A stretch of 64,000 bases of DNA from assembly GCF_027587195.1 (NCBI RefSeq), contig NZ_JAPDDP010000037.1, forward strand, positions 1 through 64,000, written 5' to 3'. Origin of the DNA: Solirubrobacter phytolaccae. Its GTDB lineage: Bacteria; Actinomycetota; Thermoleophilia; Solirubrobacterales; Solirubrobacteraceae. Position numbers and translations under genes: made by a program. How positions within the stretch are numbered: the first letter of the stretch is position 1; each line of letters opens with the position of its first letter. The notes beneath the pieces were generated by a model. It saw nothing but the letters and a program-made list of their open reading frames with translations. It did no database searches and had not been told where the DNA came from. Positions 52,138 to 61,110 of this stretch are shown here, one piece after another.

Positions 52138-53277
52138 ATGGATCTACTCGAATATCAGGGCAAGCAGCTGTTCGCCCGCCATGGGGTGCCGGTGCCCAGC
52201 GGCTCCCCTGCCACCACCGTCGAGGAGGCCGTCAAGGCGGCCGACGAGATCGGTTATCCCTGTGTCGTCAAGGCACAGGTGCAGATCGGCGGCCGAGGGA
52301 AGGCCGGCGGCATCAAGGTGGCGAAGGATCGCCAGGAGGCGGAGACGCACTCCAAGGCGATTCTCGGGATGGACATCAAGGGGCACACGGTCCACGAGGT
52401 GTGGATCGAGGCCGCGTCCGACATCGCCGCGGAGTACTACGCGAGCATCGTCTTCGACCGCAGCGCCAAGCGTCCCCTCGTGATGCTGAGCACGCAGGGC
52501 GGCATGGACATCGAGGAGGTCGCGGAGAACGATCCCGACGCCCTCGTCCGCCTGCACGTGGACCCGCTGCTCGGGTTCCAGGACTTCCACGCCCGTCGTC
52601 TGGCCTTCGAGGCCGGCGTCGACGCGGACGTCGTGCGCCCGCTCGGCGCGCTCCTGACGAAGCTCTACGACGCCTTCATCAAGGAAGAGGCGATGCTCGT
52701 CGAGGTCAACCCGCTGATCGTGACCGCCGACCGCCAGGTCGCCGCGCTCGACGCGAAGGTCACGCTCGACGACAACAGCCTCTTCCGCCACCCGGACAAC
52801 GCCTCGCTGCGCAACGTCGCCGCGGAGGACGAGCAGGAGCAGATGGCGCGCGAGCGCGGCCTGACGTTCGTCAAGCTCGACGGCAACGTCGGCATCCTCG
52901 GCAACGGCGCGGGCCTCGTCATGTCCACGCTGGACGTGGTCGCGCAGGCCGGCGGCTCGGCCGCGAACTTCCTGGACGCCGGTGGCGGATCCAAGGCCGA
53001 GGCGATCACGTCGGCGGTCGAGGTGATCCTCTCGAACCCGAACGTCACCGCGGTGCTGTTCAACATCTTCGGCGGCATCACGCGCTGCGACGAGGTCGCG
53101 CGCGGCCTGATCGAGGCCTTCGACCAGATCAAGCCGACCGTGCCGTTCGTGGTCCGCCTCGACGGCACCAACGACGTCGAGGGCCGCAAGCTGCTCGCCG
53201 ACGCGAATCTGCCCAACGTCCACACCGAGTCCACCATGCTCGGCGCGGCGAAGAAGGTTGTGGAGCTGGCTGGCTGA
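52138..53277 (+). CDS. sucC: Succinate-CoA ligase beta subunit
   Basis: A 379-residue ATP-grasp subunit of succinyl-CoA synthetase (citric acid cycle: succinyl-CoA + NDP + Pi to succinate + NTP + CoA). MDLLEYQGKQLFARHGVPVP and YPCVVKAQVQIGGRGKAGGIKVA form the ATP-grasp start; VEVNPLIVT and LDAKVTLDDN carry metal ligands; the CoA-ligase part has GLVMSTLDVVAQAGG and NIFGGITRCDEVARG. The usual length is about 390. The stop overlaps the sucD ATG by 1 bp (TGATG). Confidence 0.97.
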   Translation: MDLLEYQGKQLFARHGVPVPSGSPATTVEEAVKAADEIGYPCVVKAQVQIGGRGKAGGIKVAKDRQEAETHSKAILGMDIKGHTVHEVWIEAASDIAAEYYASIVFDRSAKRPLVMLSTQGGMDIEEVAENDPDALVRLHVDPLLGFQDFHARRLAFEAGVDADVVRPLGALLTKLYDAFIKEEAMLVEVNPLIVTADRQVAALDAKVTLDDNSLFRHPDNASLRNVAAEDEQEQMARERGLTFVKLDGNVGILGNGAGLVMSTLDVVAQAGGSAANFLDAGGGSKAEAITSAVEVILSNPNVTAVLFNIFGGITRCDEVARGLIEAFDQIKPTVPFVVRLDGTNDVEGRKLLADANLPNVHTESTMLGAAKKVVELAG

Positions 53278-54164
53278 TGGCGATCCTCGTCAACAACGAC
53301 ACGAAGCTCTGCGTCTCCGGCATCACCGGTCGCGAGGGCACGTTCCACACGCTCAACAACAAGAACTACGGGACGAACGTCGTCTCCGGCGTCACGCCCG
53401 GCAAGGGCGGCCAGGACGTCGAGGGCATCCCGGTGTTCAACACGTTCCACGACGCCGTCGAGAAGACCGGCGCGAACACGGCGATGATCTTCGTGCCGCC
53501 GCGCTTCGCCGCCGACTCGATCCTCGAGGCCGAGGACGCGGGCATCAGCCTGATCATCGCGATCACCGAGGGCATCCCCGCCCACGACGAGCTGCGCGTC
53601 TACAACCACCTGGCGACGAACCCCAACGTGCGCCTGGTCGGCCCGAACTGCCCGGGCATCTTGTCGCCGGGCAAGGCCAACGTCGGGATCATCCCCGCGT
53701 CGTTCTTCTCCGAGGGCAACGTCGGCGTCGTCAGCCGCTCGGGCACGCTGACCTACCAGATCGGCAACGAGCTGGCCCAGGCCGGCTTCGGCAACTCGAG
53801 CATCGTCGGCATCGGCGGCGACCCGGTCCCGGGCTCCTCCTTCATCGACATCATCGCCGAGTTCGAGGCCGACCCCGAGACCGAGCTGATCGTCATGGCC
53901 GGCGAGATCGGCGGCTCGGCCGAGGAAGAGGCGGCCGAGTTCATCAATGCCAACGTGACCAAGCCGGTCGTCGCCTACATCGCGGGCTTCACCGCACCGC
54001 CCGGTAAGACGATGGGCCACGCCGGCGCGATCGTCTCCGGCAGCGCCGGCACCGCCAAGGCCAAGCAGGAAGCGCTGGAGGCCAACGGCGTCCGCGTGGG
54101 TCGCACGCCGACCGAGGTCGCGCAGATCGCGGCCGAGATCGCCGGGTCGCTGAAGACCGCGTGA
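53277..54164 (+). CDS. sucD: Succinate-CoA ligase alpha subunit
   Basis: A 295-residue CoA-binding subunit. N-terminal Rossmann fold [39 protein letters not shown]; the phosphorylated His248 in [10 protein letters not shown], which passes phosphate between CoA-succinate and nucleotide. Coupled to sucC. With the mutase and carboxylase genes of the window it would complete propionyl-CoA conversion to succinate as well as its citric acid cycle role. A 13-bp-stem hairpin follows 10 bp after the stop. Confidence 0.97.
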   Translation: MAILVNNDTKLCVSGITGREGTFHTLNNKNYGTNVVSGVTPGKGGQDVEGIPVFNTFHDAVEKTGANTAMIFVPPRFAADSILEAEDAGISLIIAITEGIPAHDELRVYNHLATNPNVRLVGPNCPGILSPGKANVGIIPASFFSEGNVGVVSRSGTLTYQIGNELAQAGFGNSSIVGIGGDPVPGSSFIDIIAEFEADPETELIVMAGEIGGSAEEEAAEFINANVTKPVVAYIAGFTAPPGKTMGHAGAIVSGSAGTAKAKQEALEANGVRVGRTPTEVAQIAAEIAGSLKTA

Positions 54165-54174
54165 GTCCAGGCAC

Positions 54175-54204
54175 GCATGGCAGGCGCCGCCGCGCCTGCC
54201 ATGC
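54175..54204 (+). terminator. Strong hairpin terminator after sucCD
   Basis: Perfect 13-bp stem GCATGGCAGGCGC (54175-54187), loop CGCC, GCGCCTGCCATGC (54192-54204). It starts 10 bp after the sucD stop. No T run follows, as is common in high-GC actinobacteria. An in-frame ATG of the next gene (54177) lies inside the stem, arguing that translation of that gene starts downstream. Confidence 0.7.
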
Positions 54205-54245
54205 TCCGCCGAATCGTTAACGCCGCACGCGCGTTGAGTGCCCCG

Positions 54246-55514
54246 ATGATCCGCGTCTTCCTCGTCCTCGCCTTCCTGCTCGCCCTGCCGACCGCCGCGT
54301 ACGCGGCCGCCGGCGACCCGGACCGTGACTTCGGCCGGCGCGGCACCGTCACGCTGAAGGCCACGGACGCCGACGCGGTCGGCCACGCCGTGAAGGTCCT
54401 GAGCGGCAATCGCGTGCTCGCGGGCGGCTCCGCGGCGGGCCAGCTCGTGCTCGTCAAGCTGCGCGCCTCCGGCTCGCTGGACAGCACGTTCGGCACGCGC
54501 GGCCAGGTCGTCCCGGCCCTCCCGGGCACGTCGCTGGACGGCGTGAAGGGCATCCAGATCGTGCGGGACGGGCGCGTGGTCGCGTCCGGGACGCTGCGGT
54601 TGGCGGACGGCTCCACGCGCTTCGTCACGTTGCGGCTGCTGCCCAGCGGCGAGGTCGACCCGAGTTTCGGCGCCGGCCTCGGCTACGTGCTGAGCGGGCC
54701 GAGCGACGTCGAGCTCAGCGCGATGGCGATGGACCGCAACGGGGTCGTCTACCTCGGCGGCACGTCCGGCGGCGCGCCGTTCCTGATGCGCCTGCTCGGC
54801 GACGGCACGCCCGACACGACGTTCGCGAACCCGGCGCTGGGCATCACGGGCAAGGTCACGAGCATCCTGCTGCGCGCCGACGGCACGGTCACCTACTCCG
54901 TCGCGACCGGCGCGGCCTCGTTCACCGTCGCCCGGCTCCTGCCGACCGGCGCGCTGGACCCGGCGTGGGGCGGCATCGGCGTCGTCACGCACGCGATGGG
55001 CCCGGGCGCCGCGCCCGGGATCGGCGCGGTCGCCGTCCGCCAGGGCCCGTCGAACACGACCCTGGTCGCCGGCACCGACCTCACCGCCACCGGCAGCCCG
55101 CGCGGCAGCGTCATCCGCCTGAACCCGACCGGTGCGATCGACACCCGCTTCGGCAGCAACGGCGTCTCCCGCGTCTCGCGCTCGGACCGCGAGCTCCGCA
55201 TCACGGGCATGGTCCGCGACCGCTCGGGCCGCATCCTGCTGGCGGGCACGGGCCGCTCGCCGGACTCGCTGCTCGTCCGCCTGCGCGCCAACGGCGCCCG
55301 CGACAAGCGGTTCGGCAGCGGCGGCCTCACCTACCCCGTGCTCGGCCAGCCGCCCGGCGGCACGCCGATCTACACCCGCTTCGAGGCGATCGACGTCGCG
55401 GGCAGCAAGGCCGTGGTCGTGGGCTCCGCGGCCGGCCCGGGCACGCTCGTGCGGTCGTTCGGCGGCACGTCGTACACGGGCCGCTTCGCGCTCACGATCT
55501 CGCGATTCGACTGA
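54246..55514 (+). CDS. Secreted delta-60 repeat protein
   Basis: A 422-residue exported protein. Signal peptide MIRVFLVLAFLLALPTAAYA. Then about seven repeats of roughly 55 residues ending in the delta-60 pattern LRASGSLDSTFGTRG, LLPSGEVDPSFGAGLG, LLGDGTPDTTFAN, LLPTGALDPAWGGIG, LNPTGAIDTRFGSNG, LRANGARDKRFGSGG: a beta-propeller-like repeat of unknown role. ATG at 54246 is chosen because earlier ATGs fall in the sucD terminator hairpin and lack a signal sequence start. It overlaps the convergent decarboxylase gene by 23 bp. Confidence 0.85.
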   Translation: MIRVFLVLAFLLALPTAAYAAAGDPDRDFGRRGTVTLKATDADAVGHAVKVLSGNRVLAGGSAAGQLVLVKLRASGSLDSTFGTRGQVVPALPGTSLDGVKGIQIVRDGRVVASGTLRLADGSTRFVTLRLLPSGEVDPSFGAGLGYVLSGPSDVELSAMAMDRNGVVYLGGTSGGAPFLMRLLGDGTPDTTFANPALGITGKVTSILLRADGTVTYSVATGAASFTVARLLPTGALDPAWGGIGVVTHAMGPGAAPGIGAVAVRQGPSNTTLVAGTDLTATGSPRGSVIRLNPTGAIDTRFGSNGVSRVSRSDRELRITGMVRDRSGRILLAGTGRSPDSLLVRLRANGARDKRFGSGGLTYPVLGQPPGGTPIYTRFEAIDVAGSKAVVVGSAAGPGTLVRSFGGTSYTGRFALTISRFD

Positions 55515-56808
55515 CCCGCTCGTGAAGCCACGGCACGTGTGGCTCGTGCTCGGGCTTCATCAGCACTGAGCGGAGCACGCGCACGCCGTCGGCGTCCAGC
55601 TCGATCTCCGGGTGAGCGGCGGCGAAGGCGTCCGCGCCGATCCGGAGCGTGCTCAGGAACACGGGGTCCTCGCCGGACATGCCCGCCTGCAGCACGCGCT
55701 CGGACGCTGCGTCGATCTCCGAGGCGCGGGTCCCGCTCGGGAAGTACGTGAGGATGTCCAGCTCCGGCTCGCGGTGGAGCGTGAGCACGTCGGACGCGCG
55801 GATGAGCGCCGCCCAGGCCTGCGCGGCGCGCACGCCGGCCGACAGGATCGGCGCCAGGTCCAGCGCCCGCAAGGTCAGCCACAGCGCCGCCGCCGCGGCG
55901 CCGGCACGCGAGCACTCGAGCGAGATCTCGCCCAGGTGCAGCTCGGCGGAGGTGAAGTACGTGTAGGGCGAGTCGTGCTTGTACAGGCGTCCGACGCCCG
56001 GGTCGCGGAACAGCACCGCGCCGCAGCCGTAGGGCTGGAGCCCGTGCTTGTGCGGGTCCACGACCACGCTGTCGGCCTCGGCGATGGCGCGGAACGGCGC
56101 GCCGTCGATCAACCCGCTGTCCGCCAGCAGCGCGAAGAACCCGCCGTACGCAGCGTCGACGTGCACGCGCACGCCGTACTGCTCGCGGAACGAGACCGCC
56201 CGCGCGACGTCGTCCAGCGTCCCCGTGCCGGTCGTGCCCGCGGTCACGACGATCGTGCCGACGCCGCCGGAGCGGCACAGCCCTTCAACGTGATCGAGGT
56301 CGATCCGCCCGGCCGTGTCCGCCGGTGCCTCGATCCCCTGCACGCCGAGCACGGCGCACATGCGGGAGTGCGTGTAGTGCGCGTTCGCCCCGTGGACGAC
56401 GGCCTTGTCCGGGTGCAGCTCGCGCGCCACCCACAGCGCCTCGAGGTTCGCGATCGTGCCCGAGGAGGTCAGGTGCCCGAGCGCATCCTCCGGAAAGCCG
56501 AACATGCGCGCGAGCCACTCGACGACCTCGATCTCCATCGCGCTCGTCGCGGGCCCGCCGTCCAGCGCGTGGTTGTTGGTGTTCACGTGCAGCGCCGCCG
56601 TGTACGCCGCGATCGCGACCGGATGCGGCGGCTTGAGCATCTGCCCCGCGTAGCGCGGGTGGTGGAACGGGTAGTTCGAGCCCATCCGCTCCACGAACTC
56701 GCCCCACGCGGCCTCGAACCGCGCCGGGTCCGGAGTCAGCGACGGATGCGGCGGAGCCGGCTCACGCCAGCCCGCGACGGCGTCGAGCGCACGCGAGACG
56801 TAGTCCAT
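55492..56808 (-). CDS. Group II PLP-dependent amino acid decarboxylase
   Basis: A 438-residue fold-type I decarboxylase (glutamate/aromatic amino acid/tyrosine decarboxylase family). N-terminal PHPVAIAAYTAALHVNTNNHALDGGPATSAMEIEVVEWLA; GHLTSSGTIANLEAL; His144 in ANAHYTHSR stacking on PLP; Asp218 in VHVDAAYGGF; PLP Lys254 in VVVDPHKHGLQPYGCG. The substrate cannot be fixed; the kynurenine operon next door suggests an aromatic amino acid, but a role in beta-alanine or glutamate decarboxylation is also possible. It is divergent from the aminotransferase gene with a 20-bp gap. Confidence 0.88.
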   Translation of the reverse strand: MDYVSRALDAVAGWREPAPPHPSLTPDPARFEAAWGEFVERMGSNYPFHHPRYAGQMLKPPHPVAIAAYTAALHVNTNNHALDGGPATSAMEIEVVEWLARMFGFPEDALGHLTSSGTIANLEALWVARELHPDKAVVHGANAHYTHSRMCAVLGVQGIEAPADTAGRIDLDHVEGLCRSGGVGTIVVTAGTTGTGTLDDVARAVSFREQYGVRVHVDAAYGGFFALLADSGLIDGAPFRAIAEADSVVVDPHKHGLQPYGCGAVLFRDPGVGRLYKHDSPYTYFTSAELHLGEISLECSRAGAAAAALWLTLRALDLAPILSAGVRAAQAWAALIRASDVLTLHREPELDILTYFPSGTRASEIDAASERVLQAGMSGEDPVFLSTLRIGADAFAAAHPEIELDADGVRVLRSVLMKPEHEPHVPWLHERVSRIARS

Positions 56809-56828
56809 ACACCGCTAGTCTGCCGGGC

Positions 56829-57917
56829 ATGGCCACGATCTCCTTCGCCCGTGGGGCGCCGTCGCTCGACATCGTTGATGTGGAAGGCCTCAAGGAGGCC
56901 GCGAAGCTCGCGTTCGAGCAGGATCCGGCCGGGACGACGGCCTACGGGACGAGCGTCGGCTACGTGCCGCTGCGCGAGTGGATCGCGGAGCAGCACGGCG
57001 TCGCCGTCGAGCAGGTCCTCGTCACCAACGGCTCCATGCAGGCCGACGCGTTCCTGTTCGAGCTGCTCGTGCAGCCGGGCGACGCGGTGATCGTCGAGAA
57101 CCCGACCTACGACCGCACGCTGCTGAACCTGCGGGCTCGCGGCGCGGACGTGCACATGGTCGAGCTCGAGGCCGACGGCATCAGCATCGAGGCGCTGGAG
57201 AACGTGCTCGCCACGGGCCTGCGCCCGAAGCTCGCGCACATCATCCCGAACTTCCAGAACCCGGCCGGCTACACGCTCTCCGCGGAGAAGCGCGCGAAGC
57301 TGCTGGCGCTCGCGGCCAAGCACGACTTCACGATCTTCGAGGACGACCCGTACGTGTCGATCCGCTTCGAGGGCGAGCCGATCGCGAGCATGTTCTCCCA
57401 GGACCAGGACGGCAAGGTCGTCTACGCGTCCTCGTTCTCGAAGACCGTCTGCCCGGGCATCCGCGTCGGCTACCTGGTCGGCCCGCAGGCCGTGATCAAG
57501 CAGATCCAGACGCTCGCGACGAACACGTACATCTCGCCGAACATGGTCAGCCAGTCGATCGTGAACCAGTTCGCGCGCTCCGGGCGCATGGACGGCGCGA
57601 TCGAGACGGTCAAGACCAACCTGAAGGCGCGCAAGGACGCGGTGGTCAGCGCGCTCCAGCGCGAGATCCCCGAGGCGCAGTTCGCCAACCCGTCCGGCGG
57701 CTACTTCATGTGGGTCGAGCTGCCCGAGGGCGTCGACGCGGCCGAGCTCGAGAAGGCCGCGGCCCAGCGCGAGGTGCAGTTCGTCAAGGGCAGCGACTTC
57801 GGCGGCTCCGCCAACACGCTCCGCCTCGCCTACTCGGGCGTCACGCCGGAGCAGATCGACGAGGGCATCACGAAGCTCGCGGACGCGCTCCGCTCCCTTG
57901 GAGTCGCAGCTTCATAG
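56829..57917 (+). CDS. PLP-dependent aminotransferase (LysN/KAT II-like)
   Basis: A 362-residue class I aminotransferase, without the GntR domain of MocR. Tyr and Asn in NPTYDRTLLN and NFQNPAGYTLS; Asp in EDDPYVSIRF; PLP Lys205 in SSFSKTVCPGIRVGYL with Arg212. This group includes 2-aminoadipate and kynurenine aminotransferase II-like enzymes, and here it overlaps kynurenine formamidase by 20 bp. It therefore may transaminate kynurenine, tryptophan or other aromatic amino acids (inference). First gene of the kynurenine operon. Confidence 0.87.
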   Translation: MATISFARGAPSLDIVDVEGLKEAAKLAFEQDPAGTTAYGTSVGYVPLREWIAEQHGVAVEQVLVTNGSMQADAFLFELLVQPGDAVIVENPTYDRTLLNLRARGADVHMVELEADGISIEALENVLATGLRPKLAHIIPNFQNPAGYTLSAEKRAKLLALAAKHDFTIFEDDPYVSIRFEGEPIASMFSQDQDGKVVYASSFSKTVCPGIRVGYLVGPQAVIKQIQTLATNTYISPNMVSQSIVNQFARSGRMDGAIETVKTNLKARKDAVVSALQREIPEAQFANPSGGYFMWVELPEGVDAAELEKAAAQREVQFVKGSDFGGSANTLRLAYSGVTPEQIDEGITKLADALRSLGVAAS

Positions 57918-58551
57918 GTACGGCCAGGACCCCTCGCAGTACGGCGTGCTGTACGGCGAGGGGCCCGTTGCCGTGCTCATCCACGGTGGGTTCTGGAAGG
58001 CGCAGTACGGCCTCGATCTGATGGAGCCGCTGGCGCACGACCTCGCGGCGCGCGGCTGGGCGGCGTGGAACATCGAGTACCGCCGGATCGGCAACGGCGG
58101 CGGGGTGCCGGAGACGCTGGACGACGTCTGCGCCGCGATCGAGAAGCTGGACGACCTGCCCGTGGACCGCTCGCGCGTCGTCGCGATCGGGCACAGCGCC
58201 GGCGGCCATCTCGCGGCCTACGCCGCCACCCGCGTGCGGGTGACGGGCGTGGTCTCCCAGGCGGGCGTGCTGGATCTGCAGCGCGCGCGGGAGCTGCGGC
58301 TCTCCAACGGGATCGTCGACACGTTCCTGGGCGAGCATCCGACCAGCGTCGCGTCGCCGATCGAGCGGTTGCCGCTCGGCGTGCCGACGTTGCTCACGCA
58401 CGGCGGCCTGGACGACATCGTCCCGGTGGAGATCTCACAGCGCTTCGCCGAGGCTTCGGGCGCCAGCCTCATCGTCGAGCCCGACGAGGACCACTTCGGC
58501 CACATCGACCCGGACAACCCGTTGTGGAAGGCGGTGCTGGCATGGCTGTGA
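57898..58551 (+). CDS. kynB: Kynurenine formamidase-like alpha/beta hydrolase
   Basis: A 217-residue alpha/beta hydrolase. Oxyanion motif H29-G-G-F-W (VLIHGGFWKAQYG), as in animal-type kynurenine formamidases; nucleophile Ser100 in AIGHSAGGHLAAYAA; Asp in HGGLDDIVP and His in DEDHFGHID complete the triad. It hydrolyses N-formylkynurenine to kynurenine and formate. TTG start at 57898 overlaps the aminotransferase gene by 20 bp; the stop overlaps kynureninase by 10 bp. Assignment rests on the motif together with the adjacent kynU. The symbol is functional: classical KynB belongs to a different, cyclase-like fold. Confidence 0.8.
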   Translation: MESQLHRYGQDPSQYGVLYGEGPVAVLIHGGFWKAQYGLDLMEPLAHDLAARGWAAWNIEYRRIGNGGGVPETLDDVCAAIEKLDDLPVDRSRVVAIGHSAGGHLAAYAATRVRVTGVVSQAGVLDLQRARELRLSNGIVDTFLGEHPTSVASPIERLPLGVPTLLTHGGLDDIVPVEISQRFAEASGASLIVEPDEDHFGHIDPDNPLWKAVLAWL

Positions 58552-59753
58552 CCCGCGAGGACGCGCTGCAGCTGGACGCACGCGATCCCCTCGCCCCGTT
58601 CCGCGAGCGCTTCGTGATCGAGGATGCGCATCGCCTCTACCTGGACGGCAACTCGCTCGGCCGACTGCCGAAGGGCACTCGCGAACGACTGCACCGCGTG
58701 ATCGACCAGTGGGGCTCAGAGCTCGTCGGCGGCTGGCACGACTGGATCGACGCCCCCACCCGCACCGGCGACGCGCTCGCCGAGGTCCTGGGCGCACAGC
58801 CCGGCACGATCCTCGTCGCCGACAGCGTCACGGTGAACCTGTTCAAGCTCGTCAACGCGGTCCTCGACGCGCGGCCGGAGCTCACGCACCTGGCGACCGA
58901 CCAGGACAACTTCCCGACCGACCGCTACGTGCTCGAGGGGATCGCGAAGGCCCGCGGGCTGGAGCTGACGATCTTCGAAGTCGACCCGCTGCTCGGCCCG
59001 CAACCGTCCGACGTCCCCGACGGCGCGCTCACGGTCCTCAGCCACGTCGCCTACCGGTCGGGCGCGCTCGCGGACATCGCCGCCTTCCCCAACGACCGCC
59101 TCATCTGGGACCTCAGCCACTCGGCCGGCTCCGTTCCCGTCGAGCTGGAGGCGAAGGGCGTCCGGTACGCCGTCGGCTGCACCTACAAGTACCTCAACGC
59201 CGGTCCGGGCGCGACGGGCTACCTCTACGTGCGCGAGCCCGAGACGCTCGTCACCCCGATCCAGGGCTGGTTCGGCCAGGCGCGCCAGTTCGAGATGGAG
59301 CGCCCGTACGAGCCCGCGCCCGGCATCTCCCGCTTCCTCGCGGGCACGCCGCCGATCCTCGTCCTGGCCGCCGTCGAGGAGGGCGTGCGGATCACCGCCG
59401 AGGCCGGCATCGAGGCGCTGCGCGAGAAATCGGTCGCCCAGACCGAGCTGCTGATCGCGCTGCACGACCAGTGGCTCGCGCCGCTCGGCTTCACGGTCGG
59501 CACGCCGCGCGAGCCGCACCTGCGCGGCTCGCACGTCAGCCTCCGGCACCCCGAGGCCTGGCCGATCTGCAAGGCGCTGATCGAGCACGCCGACGTCATC
59601 CCGGACTTCCGCGGCCCGGACTCCGTGCGCCTCGGCATCGCGCCGCTCTACACGCGCTTCGTCGACGTCTACGACGCGCTGGACCGCCTCCGGGACCTCG
59701 TCGAGCGCGGCGTGCACCGCGAGGTCGACGCCAGCGTGTCGCGTGTGACCTAG
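58542..59753 (+). CDS. kynU: Kynureninase
   Basis: A 403-residue PLP enzyme cleaving kynurenine to anthranilate and alanine. Family features: YLDGNSLGRLPKGTRERL at the N-terminus; GGWHDWIDAPTRTGD; DSVTVNLFKLVNAVLDARP; FPTDRYVLEGIA; LIWDLSHSAGSVPV with Asp190 and His193; PLP Lys216 in VGCTYKYLNAGPGATGYLYV; QGWFGQARQFEM. The C-terminal HVSLRHPEAWPICKAL fits. The stop shares a CTAG with the convergent VOC gene. Tryptophan dioxygenase (kynA) is not in the window. Confidence 0.95.
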   Translation: MAVTREDALQLDARDPLAPFRERFVIEDAHRLYLDGNSLGRLPKGTRERLHRVIDQWGSELVGGWHDWIDAPTRTGDALAEVLGAQPGTILVADSVTVNLFKLVNAVLDARPELTHLATDQDNFPTDRYVLEGIAKARGLELTIFEVDPLLGPQPSDVPDGALTVLSHVAYRSGALADIAAFPNDRLIWDLSHSAGSVPVELEAKGVRYAVGCTYKYLNAGPGATGYLYVREPETLVTPIQGWFGQARQFEMERPYEPAPGISRFLAGTPPILVLAAVEEGVRITAEAGIEALREKSVAQTELLIALHDQWLAPLGFTVGTPREPHLRGSHVSLRHPEAWPICKALIEHADVIPDFRGPDSVRLGIAPLYTRFVDVYDALDRLRDLVERGVHREVDASVSRVT

Positions 59754-60208
59754 GCCATGGCCTCTTCCGTGCGGCGCTGCATCTCGGCCTCGTCCATGTC
59801 CTCGATGTGCGTGCAGATCATCCAGCGGTGGCCGTACGGGTCGCGCAGCGAACACGCGCGGTCGCCGTGGAAGGTGTCGTTCGGCTCGTTGACGCCGGTC
59901 GCGCCCGCCTCGACCGCCTGCGCATAGAGCGCGTCGGTGTCCTCGGTGTAGATCATCAGCGCAACCGGCACGGGCTGGTCAGCGGTCGGCGCGACGGACC
60001 CGAACTCCGGGAACGAGTCGCTCACGCACACGATCGAGGTCCCGATCCGGAGCTCGGAGTGCATGAGCTTGCCGCCCATGACCAGCTTGAGCCGGACCTC
60101 GGCGCCGAACGCGCGCTCGTAGAACCCCAGCGCCTCGACGCCGCCTTCGACGGCCAGCACGGGCGTGACGGTGTGGAATCCCTCGGGAATGGGCTTGACG
60201 GAAGACAT
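59750..60208 (-). CDS. VOC/PhnB-like glyoxalase-fold protein
   Basis: A 152-residue vicinal-oxygen-chelate protein of the PhnB-like type. TVTPVLAVEGGVEALGFYERAFGAEVRLKLVM and ALMIYTEDTDALYAQAVEAGATGVNEPNDTFHGDRACSLRDPYGHRWMI give the two beta-alpha-beta-beta-beta modules; FHGDR...DPYGHRW is the typical C-terminal signature. Such proteins include resistance and dioxygenase-like members, but many have no known activity. Divergent from the AraC gene (48 bp). Confidence 0.88.
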   Translation of the reverse strand: MSSVKPIPEGFHTVTPVLAVEGGVEALGFYERAFGAEVRLKLVMGGKLMHSELRIGTSIVCVSDSFPEFGSVAPTADQPVPVALMIYTEDTDALYAQAVEAGATGVNEPNDTFHGDRACSLRDPYGHRWMICTHIEDMDEAEMQRRTEEAMA

Positions 60209-60256
60209 GCCGCCACGCTAAGCCGCCGCAAAGCGCGCGTATTGTAAGAACGCGAC

Positions 60257-61030
60257 ATGGACGTGGAGAGCCGGGGCATCCTGCGGCCCGAGGAAGCGCG
60301 CCGCCACTTCGACCTCCGGCGCGTGCCGCCGTCCGCCGACCTCGCGCACCTGATCGACCGCCACTGGGTCGTCGAGTGGGATCTGACGGAGCCGTACACC
60401 GTCGAGATCGTCACCCACCCGAGCGTGAACCTCACCTTCGAGCCCGACGGCGGCTGGATCACCGGCGTCTTCACGGAGCGCTGGCAGCGCGAGCTGACCG
60501 GCTCGGGCCACGTGATCGCGACCAAGTTCCGCCCCGGCGGCTTCCATCCCTTCCACCCCGTGTCCGCGCACACGCTGACGAACCAGGTGCTCGCCACCGA
60601 CGCGGTGTTCGGCCCGTTCAAGCCCACGTCGTTCGCGGAGCTCGAGGACGGCCTGCGCACCCACGGCTGGACCGACGACCCGCGCGTGGACGAGATCGTC
60701 GAGCTGCACGCCGCGATGCTGCGCGACCCGAGCATCACCCGCGTCGAGCACCTGTGCGCCCACGCCGGCTACTCCCCGCGCACGCTCCAGCGCCTCTTCC
60801 GCGAGTACGTCGGCGTCACCCCGAAGTGGGTCCTGGACCGCATCCGCCTGCACGAGGCCGCCGAGCGGATGGCCGACGGCAACGCCGACTGGGCGAGCAT
60901 GGCGCTCGACCTCGGCTACTTCGACCAGGCGCACTTCATCAAGGCGTTCAAGGCCGTCGTCGGCCGCTCGCCCGCCGCGTACGCGATTGGGTGCAGAACG
61001 CAACCACTCGCGTCCACCATTGGTACATAG
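60257..61030 (+). CDS. AraC-family transcriptional regulator
   Basis: A 257-residue regulator. The N-terminal sensing domain (about 15-140, FDLRRVPPSADLAHLIDRHWVVEWDL) is of the DUF6597 type often found in AraC regulators with small hydrophobic ligands. C-terminal double helix-turn-helix (about 158-240): VEHLCAHAGYSPRTLQRLFREYVGVTPKWVLDRIRLHEAAERM, then DLGYFDQAHFIKAFKAVVGRSPAAYA. It is divergent from the VOC gene, a probable target. A GC-rich structured leader of the next gene begins 7 bp downstream. Confidence 0.9.
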   Translation: MDVESRGILRPEEARRHFDLRRVPPSADLAHLIDRHWVVEWDLTEPYTVEIVTHPSVNLTFEPDGGWITGVFTERWQRELTGSGHVIATKFRPGGFHPFHPVSAHTLTNQVLATDAVFGPFKPTSFAELEDGLRTHGWTDDPRVDEIVELHAAMLRDPSITRVEHLCAHAGYSPRTLQRLFREYVGVTPKWVLDRIRLHEAAERMADGNADWASMALDLGYFDQAHFIKAFKAVVGRSPAAYAIGCRTQPLASTIGT

Positions 61031-61036
61031 ACGCAA

Positions 61037-61110
61037 CGCGGCGGTCACATGCGGACCGCCGCGACCCGAAAGGGTCTGAGGGTCCCTGAAGGCGGCTGGA
61101 AGCTGCCTTC
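61037..61110 (+). promoter_or_regulatory. Hairpin-rich 5' leader of the large secreted protein
   Basis: Stem 1: CGCGGCGGTC (61037-61046)/GACCGCCGCG (61054-61063). Stem 2: GACCC-GAAA-GGGTC (61063-61076), a GNRA-type tetraloop. Stem 3: GAAGGCGGCT (61088-61097)/AGCTGCCTTC (61101-61110), with one G-U pair. An AGGAG Shine-Dalgarno follows at 61118-61122. The compact stems resemble a riboswitch or other cis-acting RNA; no known class was matched. Stem 1 could also serve as the araC terminator. Confidence 0.5.

Noticed and set aside
61037-61110. Assignment of the structured leader to the c-di-GMP-I, TPP or c-di-AMP riboswitch classes
   Set aside because: The GAAA tetraloop recalls the c-di-GMP-I class, but the conserved core sequences of these classes are missing. 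Left as an unassigned structured leader.
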